Below, piece after piece: positions 7,665 through 14,763 of a stretch of DNA of 27,443 nt. This stretch comes from a virus. The notes beneath the pieces were generated by a model. The model did no database searches. It had not been told where the DNA came from and saw only the letters and a list, made by a program, of their open reading frames with translations. Position numbers and translations under genes: made by a program. The DNA lies in the IMG/VR virus record IMGVR_UViG_3300042361_000080, positions 1 to 27,443 of that record; one strand, 5' to 3'. Positions within the stretch are counted from its first letter, which is position 1; each line of letters opens with the position of its first letter.

Positions 7665-10601
7665 TTATTTATCGAAGAAAATACCTAAAATTTGATTTAG
7701 GGGTGCGAATGCACCAGTTAATTTGTATGTGTTACCACCATAAACAAATACTATACCTTCGTTTGGTACAATCTTATCAAATCCACCGAGTGCATTTAGT
7801 CTAGATAATTCTAATTTTAATTTTTCAATTTTCTTAGGGTCACCACTTGCTTTTACTTGAGCTATTGTTGATTGTAAACGAGCTACCATTTGTCTTTTGG
7901 CACTATCAGGATTTACTGTAAGAACCGAATCCATAAAAGATAGTACATCAGCACCAACTCCTAAGAATATCTCCTCAAATCTCATTAGGTTTTGTTTTGA
8001 TATCTTTTGTTGGTCTTGTTTATCAGTTTGTTCAGCCCAAGCTCTTAATTTATCATCAGTTATTTCTGCTATACGAAAACTCTTGTCACCAAAAGCCCAT
8101 CTCTTTATTAATCCTATTTTTTGTTGATAATCTAACTTCTTAGCTTTCTTTTCCACAAAGTTAGTCCACCAAGCTTGATGATAATCGGCCACACCATCCG
8201 AATCATGTAATCCAAATTCAGATTGTAACTTAGAAATCATTCCTAAATATTTTCCTTGTAATTTTGAAAGGTTTTCTGATTTAGGAAGTTTATTCATTGG
8301 TGGTCCCTGTATTGTGTACTTTGATTGAACATGTGCATTTACTTGCTTAATCATTCCACCCAATATAGATGCCGCTTGTTGATTCTCACCTACAATAGTA
8401 CCATCTACATCATAATCAAATGTACCATGAAATACTAATAGAGGTTGATTGTAAGGGATTACATTTACAGAGGTTGGATATATTACTTCCAAATTCATAA
8501 AAGAAATACCATCCTTAAATATCTTCTTACGTTGAGGTTCAGATAGAGCTGCAATTGCTTTGGATAAATCCTGCATAGCGAAGTTATAAGCATCAGTTAA
8601 TCCACCTCTACCAGCAAACTTATCTGCTACCTGTCCTATTGTCATAGCACCAGCTCCTTTGTTCTTTAGATGTGATTTATTACGAGCCGCAACCAATCTA
8701 CCATTTACCCAACTAACTGCCAACGCTTGTCCATCAGTCTTCTCTCTTGCTAATTCCAAATCACCATTTAGGGCTCTTACTACAATTTGTTTTAAATCAC
8801 CAAATGTTAAACCCATTTCAATATCAAATGGATGTGCCATATGTCCGTAAGCTCCACCTTCTAATAATAATGATTCGTTTACTGATTCTTTCTTTAATGA
8901 ATCTATTTGTTTTTTAATTTTATCTATCTCAACTCTAACTTTCATTTGTGCCGGAGAGTTTGGCATCATCTTAAAAGCCTTATTATATAATACTACAAGT
9001 TCTTTCTCTAAATCTTTCAATCCTTCGTTTGTTGTATTTTCTATTTTAGCTAACTTATCGTAGTATTCCAAATCTTCCCATAAATGGTCCATAGCTATTT
9101 CAGTTGCAATACGAACATCAGTTGTGTGTTCCATTTCAACTTTAATACCCTGCATTAATTTAGGTTTTATATATTCTGCGGCATATTGTTTTGGGTCATA
9201 GTATCCTTTCTCATCATACTTTTTAGCCAAATCAATTATAGTTTTACCTTTTGCCAAACCACCAGGAATTTTATCTTCATCAATCTCCTCATATCCACTC
9301 ATACCTTTGTTGTTAAGTTTTTTACTAACCTTCTTAACATCATCAGCTTTTGGTGCTCCATTAATATATCCACCCGGCAAACTCAAACCTACACCAGCTC
9401 CACCACCAAGTCCCATCTCATCTAATATAGAATCAAAATCCGAAACTATTTCTTTAATATCTTCTTTTGATATTATTGTATCTTTTTGATTGTCAGGCAT
9501 TTCCCAGAATCTTTTAGGTTTATCTATTACTGTATTTGGTTCGGTTTCTTGCCAATCTTCAACAGTATGAGGGTCATCGGCTGGATTTAATGTACTTTGT
9601 GTTACATTCTTAAGTTTATAATAAGCTTTTCTAAATTGAGTTTCGGTATCTTTTGATTTACCCCTACCTCTCATTGTATCTGCTTTAGGAGTATCTATTT
9701 GAGTATAGCCACCTTGCTTATACCAACCTTCAGGCTTAGCTGTGTTTAATATTCTAGGCTGTCCATCTGCCGTAAAAGATGTGTCAGGCTCAGCCGTTCC
9801 GCTGAAGCCAGCGTTTGATGCGGCTTCTTTTAAATTTTCTTTTTTAGCAATTCGGAATGTTACTGCTTTTTTGCCATTGATTGTTGGCATTCCCCACTCA
9901 TCCTCACCTATTGATTTAACAAGTACTTTTTTGTTTTTGAATTTGCCCATTAACAAAGTATCACCAACTTTTACGTTTAGTTTAATTTCTTCGTTAATAC
10001 ATTCTTTCAATCCCTTTAACTTAAGAGTAATTAATTTGAATATTTGTTCATCAAACTTTGGATATGCTTTTGTGAAGTTTTTCTTTCTATCAGCAGCGCT
10101 ACCAGCACTTAACCAATAACGAACATCAGTGCCACTAATAGGATTTGCTGTTGCTGGTGAAGCGTAAACATATCCTTTATCCAAATAACCAGCCTCAACT
10201 TTACCTTTATATGGAGTAAAGTATTTACCACTTAAACGATTTTGGTCTTTCTCACCAACAACAACTATTAAACCAGTTGTATCTGAATCATACTTCTTTA
10301 GTATTTCTTCAGGCGCATATGGATTTTTAATATTGGCAATTTTGTTTGATGGAATACCAAACATAGTTGTCATTATTACTTTCTTTTCCTTAAAATTAAA
10401 TGGAGATTTCTTTGAATCGGTAACATTAGAAGTTCCGATATACACACTATCCTTACCGAATTTGCGTACTAAATTTTCATAAGTTGCGTAGTGTCCCTTA
10501 TGAAATGGTTGAAAACGGCCCGAATAGACAACAACTACTTTGTCCATTTGAGCCGCTTCTCCCAATATTGTTTCTATTAAAAAGTTTGATAATTCGTTCA
10601 T
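7665..10601 (-). CDS. NMNAT-like nucleotidylyltransferase / DUF5661-like / nucleotidyl-ligase-like fusion, possibly capsid-targeted
   Basis: A 978-residue multidomain protein. Residues 21-190 are an adenylyl/cytidylyltransferase fold: GRFQPFHKGH (HxGH at 34-37) and ISGTDVR (155-161), as in NMN adenylyltransferases. Residues 208-250 form a small beta domain (VGDTLLMGKFKNKKV). Residues 440-520 match DUF5661 (KIPGGLAKGK, EMEHTTDVRIATEIAMDHL). Residues 582-978 carry motifs of covalent nucleotidyltransferases (RNA/DNA ligases): KTDG at 621-624, LEVIYP with Glu705, EGIVF at 948-952 and a late YKLTG with Lys960. The first 16 residues, ending ...LIETILGE|A, resemble the N-terminus of the gp21-like protease and contain a T4-type prohead cleavage site. 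Further consensus sites fall in linkers: LKE|A at 257-260 and LLE|G at 579-582. The ligase call rests on motifs alone and the substrate is unknown. Confidence 0.88.
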   Translation of the reverse strand: MNELSNFLIETILGEAAQMDKVVVVYSGRFQPFHKGHYATYENLVRKFGKDSVYIGTSNVTDSKKSPFNFKEKKVIMTTMFGIPSNKIANIKNPYAPEEILKKYDSDTTGLIVVVGEKDQNRLSGKYFTPYKGKVEAGYLDKGYVYASPATANPISGTDVRYWLSAGSAADRKKNFTKAYPKFDEQIFKLITLKLKGLKECINEEIKLNVKVGDTLLMGKFKNKKVLVKSIGEDEWGMPTINGKKAVTFRIAKKENLKEAASNAGFSGTAEPDTSFTADGQPRILNTAKPEGWYKQGGYTQIDTPKADTMRGRGKSKDTETQFRKAYYKLKNVTQSTLNPADDPHTVEDWQETEPNTVIDKPKRFWEMPDNQKDTIISKEDIKEIVSDFDSILDEMGLGGGAGVGLSLPGGYINGAPKADDVKKVSKKLNNKGMSGYEEIDEDKIPGGLAKGKTIIDLAKKYDEKGYYDPKQYAAEYIKPKLMQGIKVEMEHTTDVRIATEIAMDHLWEDLEYYDKLAKIENTTNEGLKDLEKELVVLYNKAFKMMPNSPAQMKVRVEIDKIKKQIDSLKKESVNESLLLEGGAYGHMAHPFDIEMGLTFGDLKQIVVRALNGDLELAREKTDGQALAVSWVNGRLVAARNKSHLKNKGAGAMTIGQVADKFAGRGGLTDAYNFAMQDLSKAIAALSEPQRKKIFKDGISFMNLEVIYPTSVNVIPYNQPLLVFHGTFDYDVDGTIVGENQQAASILGGMIKQVNAHVQSKYTIQGPPMNKLPKSENLSKLQGKYLGMISKLQSEFGLHDSDGVADYHQAWWTNFVEKKAKKLDYQQKIGLIKRWAFGDKSFRIAEITDDKLRAWAEQTDKQDQQKISKQNLMRFEEIFLGVGADVLSFMDSVLTVNPDSAKRQMVARLQSTIAQVKASGDPKKIEKLKLELSRLNALGGFDKIVPNEGIVFVYGGNTYKLTGAFAPLNQILGIFFDK

Positions 10602-10615
10602 TATATAGTTGTTCC

Positions 10616-10626
10616 TATATAAATAT
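10616..10626 (-). promoter_or_regulatory. Recurrent AT motif upstream of the 978-residue gene
   Basis: The minus strand reads ATATTTATATA about 20 bases before the ATG, inside the 31-base gap after the 127-residue gene. It shares the core of the motif found in the other late gaps. Confidence 0.35.
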
Positions 10627-10632
10627 TCGATA

Positions 10633-11016
10633 TTATTGTTTTACTACTTTCATACCACTAGGTTGAGCTTGCTGTTCAGCTTGTTGCTTTCTAGTAGGTG
10701 CACCTGGTTGATATTGAATTGTACCATCTTGTACATTAATTCTACCTTGTGGATATTTTTCATCCAAAGCTTCGAATATTTCTTTTAATTCAAGACTAGT
10801 AGCTTTAAGTTCTTCTTCATCTTTCAATAAAAAATCATCCAATCTAACTAATTCGTCTTGTATTTCTCTTTTTCTCATGTAGATTTGTCCGAATTCATTA
10901 ATAATATTTGCAGATTTTTGATTTAAATCTGTTATACTTTTTAGTACGGTTTCATCTAATTTTGCAATTTCAATTTCAATTGTTTGCTTTTCTGGGATGT
11001 TATCTAATCCTGCCAT
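10633..11016 (-). CDS. Small coiled-coil protein, paralogue of the 94-residue protein
   Basis: A 127-residue protein with a long charged helix (about 12-85), then KYPQGRINVQDGTI (87-100) and a Gln/Pro-rich tail. Residues 20-100 align without a gap to residues 8-88 of the 94-residue protein encoded at 14447-14731, with roughly a quarter of positions identical by eye. Identical positions include the KYP-x-G-x-I-(5 residues) ending, so the two arose by duplication. The glycosylation cassette lies between them. Function is unknown; a helical hairpin capped by a short strand suits a small structural or chaperone-like late protein. A copy of the AT motif precedes the gene. Confidence 0.85.
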   Translation of the reverse strand: MAGLDNIPEKQTIEIEIAKLDETVLKSITDLNQKSANIINEFGQIYMRKREIQDELVRLDDFLLKDEEELKATSLELKEIFEALDEKYPQGRINVQDGTIQYQPGAPTRKQQAEQQAQPSGMKVVKQ

Positions 11017-11038
11017 AAATTTTTATTTTTATTGTTTA

Positions 11039-11053
11039 TATATATAAGTATAT
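11039..11053 (-). promoter_or_regulatory. Recurrent AT motif upstream of the 127-residue gene
   Basis: This is an exact 15-base copy of the element at 7633-7647, about 30 bases before the start codon, in the 50-base gap that follows the glycosylation cassette. It would let the 127-residue gene and those after it be transcribed independently of the cassette. Confidence 0.4.
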
Positions 11054-11066
11054 GATTTTTTTCTTT

Positions 11067-12224
11067 TTATAAGAATTTTTCCAATTCTTTTATTACCATT
11101 TCTGAAGTTATTGATTTTGTACATTCAAACTGTCTTTCAGTACCTTTGTGGTCTGGACACCAATTCCAATCACCGGGATCTAATCTAACTCTATTAAAAC
11201 AACCCTCACATTTTCCTTTGGGTGCTGCAATTCTTATACAATCTTTCATCTCAGCCCAATCATATGAGAATCCACTAATTAGTACAGTTGGAACTTTCAG
11301 TCCCCAACTCAACCAACTTAGTCCACTACCTATACCAATAAATGCTTTTGATTTTAACATTTCATCCATAACTAATTCTAAAGGACCGTTTGGATGTTGT
11401 ATTACTCCGTTTGGTAATTTGTTTCCCATATAATCATCACCTTCTTTTGAAAGTAATTTTACTGTATATCCTTTTTCTTTTAACCAATTAACTACGTCCT
11501 GCCAACCAGTGGGATTATTCCAAAACTTAGATTGAGCCGTTCCAAATACACCAATACAAACTTGTTTAAGATTTGGGTCTATATATGGGTTTCTTTGTTT
11601 TATTTTAGGTTTAATCTCTATATAATCCAATCCTAAAATATCAGTACACATTTTTTGCATTGTTTGATATTTTGGGTCTATTGGATTTTTCAAGCCATTT
11701 ATAGTACTATCATCATTATAAAATAATCCAATACTATACATTGCGTATAATTCAGTAACGTTTGTACCAGGAGTTACAAATTCAATTTCAGGATATTGCT
11801 CTTCAAACATATCATTCATAAATGTAGATGTTACTACTTTACAATTATGTTTTTTTCTAAATTCTTCCACATATGGAAACCAAGATAATGAATCACCCAA
11901 TGCTCTTGAATCTAATGAAATATAAATTCTTTTATCGGTTGGATTATAAATGTACTCATACCATAATTTATTATTTTCATAAATTAAAATTTTCCATTCT
12001 ATAAAATATTCAATATTACACTTACACCAGCAATTGTTTCCTATTGTAGTTGAGAATTTAATTTGCCCAGTTTTATTATCAATAAATTGAACTTTGTACT
12101 CTGCTTTTTTATTACCTTTTATTTCTAAAAAAGCACCTTTTACAAAATTAATAATTACTCTATTATCAACATTTACAATTGGATTTGTATTCTTTTTTAA
12201 ATTATCGTATATCATGTATTCCAA
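11067..12224 (-). CDS. TibC/Aah-like heptosyltransferase (GT9-type, iron-finger cysteines)
   Basis: A 385-residue glycosyltransferase of the bacterial autotransporter heptosyltransferase type, which adds heptose from an ADP-heptose donor to serines of beta-helical surface proteins. Residues 1-97 form the small N-terminal beta domain (INFVKGAFLEIKG, VQFIDNKTGQIKFST). The catalytic region starts with YISLDSRALGDSLSWFPYVEEF (101-122); Asp111 in the LGD motif is the likely catalytic base. GIGSGLSWLSWG (297-308) is the donor-binding stretch. Four cysteines, C339-x2-C342, C356 and C368, match the metal (iron) finger of TibC. Its start overlaps the end of the upstream glycosyltransferase by 13 bases, so the two form one cassette. 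Acceptor and sugar are unknown; the Ser/Thr-rich fibre is an attractive candidate. Confidence 0.9.
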   Translation of the reverse strand: MEYMIYDNLKKNTNPIVNVDNRVIINFVKGAFLEIKGNKKAEYKVQFIDNKTGQIKFSTTIGNNCWCKCNIEYFIEWKILIYENNKLWYEYIYNPTDKRIYISLDSRALGDSLSWFPYVEEFRKKHNCKVVTSTFMNDMFEEQYPEIEFVTPGTNVTELYAMYSIGLFYNDDSTINGLKNPIDPKYQTMQKMCTDILGLDYIEIKPKIKQRNPYIDPNLKQVCIGVFGTAQSKFWNNPTGWQDVVNWLKEKGYTVKLLSKEGDDYMGNKLPNGVIQHPNGPLELVMDEMLKSKAFIGIGSGLSWLSWGLKVPTVLISGFSYDWAEMKDCIRIAAPKGKCEGCFNRVRLDPGDWNWCPDHKGTERQFECTKSITSEMVIKELEKFL

Positions 12225-14392
12225 GTTTTAACTGTTAAATCTAATAATGAATATCCTTCCGCTTGTTTACTATACATTTTGTTAGTTGTATAACGAGGTC
12301 TTGGATGATTGTGAAAAACGTGATTAAACCAAAGGTCACCAACATCCCAACCACAATCTATAAGTCTATCTGCCCACCATTGCTTTTCTCTATTAGGAAT
12401 TAAGTAACAATGTGCTAAGTCTTGATTTGCAGCAGTCTTTGAAAATAACTCATCTATTTTTTCTTTACTTCTTGATGGGTTATCTGCAAATGAAATGAAT
12501 GGCACATTATCTCTCTCTGATAAGAAACATGCTCTATGTACTATTTCAACAAATTCTTCCAAACCCGTATAAATAAAAGCATCTGCTTCAAATATTAAAG
12601 TATAATCAAAGTTTTCAGTATCCATAGTTTCCAATGCTCCTCTATGTGCTAAATAACAACCATAGTGTCTACCAGTCATCCAACCCAAACCAGCACCAGG
12701 GTATAACTCACCCGGCTTATTATCTTTACTTATATGTTCAGGCCTTCTACAATTTTCAGCTGGAGCAAATCCTTCATACACTTCATTTACAATTGGTTGA
12801 TATACCATTCCGTATTTCTCTAATTGCTTAAGAGATTGGATACTAACCATCTCTCTCATATCATCTGGTCTAGTTAATAGATGTTTTACCTGAATGCGAG
12901 GTTTCTTACGTTTCCAATTTCTAAATCCTAATGTACATTGATTATAAAAGAATTCATCTACTGCTCTGGTAACGCCAGGAAAGAAACTTCCACCATAGTC
13001 ATCACCACTAATAGTTCCACCTGGTTTTACTTTATTATACCAATGGCGAATATCATCATTCACATCTTCATAACTATGCCCAGCATCTAACATTATATAA
13101 TCAATACTACTATTTGCAAATTGATTAGCTGCATTGTGTGATGTATCTTTAATTATTTCAAATTTATTATAATTGTTTGATAGGACTGTGTTATCTATAA
13201 ATTCATAAAATATATCACCATTGAATGCTCCAACTATATTTTGATGTAGCTCCTCATCATCAGTTCCCTTAAATGTATCAATGGTTACAAACTTAATATC
13301 TTTTTTAGATTCTTTTATTTTTGTTGTTAAATAATTTGTTGATTTACCAAACCACGTACCAACTTCAACAAAAGTATCACCATCTTTAGCTTCTTCAACA
13401 AATTCATTATACAACCCATCGTAAGAAAACCAACCAGGAATTTCATTGAAATCTGGCTTAAGCGTATCTAATATAATTTTCTTAGTTGCTTTTAAATCAT
13501 CATCAATATAAGTTACCAATTGATTATTATCGTATGTATCTAAGTATGTGTGGAGTTTTCTAAATATAGATGGAAGTTTGTAACTCAATGCTTCTTTAAT
13601 TGAAAGAGGATTTAATTCTAATTTAGAACTAAAATAAAACATATCACTTGCAGCATAAAATGTATCAACATCATCACGCTCTCCCCATATAACACAATTT
13701 TCAGGTTTGTGTTTCATCAATGGCGCCCAATAATGTTCAAAGTTTCCAGCCTGATTTCCTACAAAGTGAAATTTGATTTTATATTTTTCTAATTGAGTTG
13801 CTAATGCAAATATTTCACCTTGATTTTTACCTGGCGCAAATAATCCAACATTAAGGATATGTTTCCAATCTGATTCAAACCCTAATTCTTTTTGTGCAGC
13901 TTCCTTATCAAATTTGTATTCTTCTATTGGGTATTCCCATAATTGGGTTTCAACTCCAGTATGTTCAAACTTTTGTCTACTCCATTCCGATACTAAAATG
14001 TATCTATCTGGATGATATGATATTTCAGATGGATTTGTAAATGAACCATGTGTTGATGCTATTATAAAATAGTTTCTATCTTTTTTAAAGATTTGGTCTA
14101 ATATATTTGTTGCTAAATCAAATTGTGGTATTTCCTGAAAGTGTATGATATCTGGGTTAAACTGATTTATTACATTCAGTATTTCTGATTTATCATCACC
14201 CAATGTATGAACTTCTACTAATGATTTTATTCTATTCTTTTGAACAACAAAAGCATTTCCACCACTATTGTTTATTTCAACAACTTGGATATCAAAATCT
14301 TTAATAAAATGCTTTACCTGCTTATATAGATATTGTGGTTGCCCTCCCGTAGATAAGTGCGGAGCAACATAAAGTAACTTCTTTTTAGACAT
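12212..14392 (-). CDS. Three-domain glycosyltransferase-methyltransferase-glycosyltransferase fusion
   Basis: A 726-residue protein with three enzyme domains. Residues 1-310 look like a GT-B family 4 glycosyltransferase: VAPHLSTGGQPQYLY near the N-terminus, VGLFAPGKNQGE at 182-193, and the ELNPLSIKE stretch with the E-x7-E pair Glu259/Glu267. Residues 322-485 are a class I SAM methyltransferase: FVEVGTWFGKST (341-352), FVTIDTF (368-374), and DYIMLDAGHSYEDV (431-444) followed by GGTISGDDY. Residues 500-726 look like a GT25-type GT-A domain: GCYLAHRGALE (578-588) and LIFEADAF with the acidic Glu602-x-Asp604. It heads the glycosylation cassette behind its own host-type promoter and overlaps the heptosyltransferase gene. 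It probably builds or extends and methylates a glycan. The C-terminal call is the least certain. Confidence 0.88.
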   Translation of the reverse strand: MSKKKLLYVAPHLSTGGQPQYLYKQVKHFIKDFDIQVVEINNSGGNAFVVQKNRIKSLVEVHTLGDDKSEILNVINQFNPDIIHFQEIPQFDLATNILDQIFKKDRNYFIIASTHGSFTNPSEISYHPDRYILVSEWSRQKFEHTGVETQLWEYPIEEYKFDKEAAQKELGFESDWKHILNVGLFAPGKNQGEIFALATQLEKYKIKFHFVGNQAGNFEHYWAPLMKHKPENCVIWGERDDVDTFYAASDMFYFSSKLELNPLSIKEALSYKLPSIFRKLHTYLDTYDNNQLVTYIDDDLKATKKIILDTLKPDFNEIPGWFSYDGLYNEFVEEAKDGDTFVEVGTWFGKSTNYLTTKIKESKKDIKFVTIDTFKGTDDEELHQNIVGAFNGDIFYEFIDNTVLSNNYNKFEIIKDTSHNAANQFANSSIDYIMLDAGHSYEDVNDDIRHWYNKVKPGGTISGDDYGGSFFPGVTRAVDEFFYNQCTLGFRNWKRKKPRIQVKHLLTRPDDMREMVSIQSLKQLEKYGMVYQPIVNEVYEGFAPAENCRRPEHISKDNKPGELYPGAGLGWMTGRHYGCYLAHRGALETMDTENFDYTLIFEADAFIYTGLEEFVEIVHRACFLSERDNVPFISFADNPSRSKEKIDELFSKTAANQDLAHCYLIPNREKQWWADRLIDCGWDVGDLWFNHVFHNHPRPRYTTNKMYSKQAEGYSLLDLTVKTWNT

Positions 14393-14408
14393 ATTTTATT
14401 AATTGTAA

Positions 14409-14440
14409 CAAATATACAAAATAATTCTCAAACTACCAAA
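14409..14440 (-). promoter_or_regulatory. Bacteroidota-type promoter for the glycosylation cassette
   Basis: On the minus strand TTTG (14440-14437) is followed after exactly 20 bases by TATATTTG (14416-14409). This fits the Bacteroidota housekeeping-sigma pattern TTTG-N19-21-TAnnTTTG. The -7 box ends 16 bases before the ATG of the 726-residue gene. The same spacing and the same TATATTTG occur before the primase gene. Confidence 0.65.
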
Positions 14441-14446
14441 TTTATT

Positions 14447-14731
14447 TTATTGGCCGTCATCAAATATAACAATACCCTCCTTTAAATCAATTTCTCCTTT
14501 AGGATATTTAGTTTCTAATCCTTTAAGAGTTTCATTTAAACTGGTAACTAATTCGTCATATTCAGCTTCAATCGATGATACAAATTCTTGCATTCGTTTC
14601 TTTTCAGCCTCCAAATCTCTAAGTCTAATGTGAAATTCACCTAAAACATGTACTTGTTCTGCTGCTTTGTTTTGCAAAGAAGTTATTGTTGCTACCACTT
14701 CTTGCTCTAATTTTTCTGTTTTTTGTGCCAT
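14447..14731 (-). CDS. Small coiled-coil protein, paralogue of the 127-residue protein
   Basis: A 94-residue protein that is almost entirely one charged helix (about 4-74) followed by KYPKGEIDLKEGIVIF (75-90). Residues 8-88 align gap-free with residues 20-100 of the 127-residue protein. It lacks that protein's Gln/Pro-rich tail and ends in DDGQ. It follows the fibre gene after 32 bases. The family is unknown to me; in phages small helical proteins next to fibres are sometimes assembly chaperones, but nothing in the sequence proves that here. Confidence 0.85.
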   Translation of the reverse strand: MAQKTEKLEQEVVATITSLQNKAAEQVHVLGEFHIRLRDLEAEKKRMQEFVSSIEAEYDELVTSLNETLKGLETKYPKGEIDLKEGIVIFDDGQ

Positions 14732-14743
14732 AATGTTATTTTA

Positions 14744-14758
14744 TATATATAAATATAT
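14744..14758 (-). promoter_or_regulatory. Recurrent AT motif upstream of the 94-residue gene
   Basis: The plus-strand reading TATATATAAATATAT differs by one base from the 15-base element found at 7633-7647 and 11039-11053. It lies about 20 bases before the start codon, in the gap after the fibre gene. Confidence 0.38.
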
Positions 14759-14763
14759 AGTTT

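Noticed and set aside
11067-11095. Inverted repeat AAGAATT-TTTCC-AATTCTT at the end of the heptosyltransferase gene as a terminator
   Set aside because: The stem has almost no G/C, lies inside the coding end, and on the gene's own strand is followed by A-rich rather than T-rich sequence.
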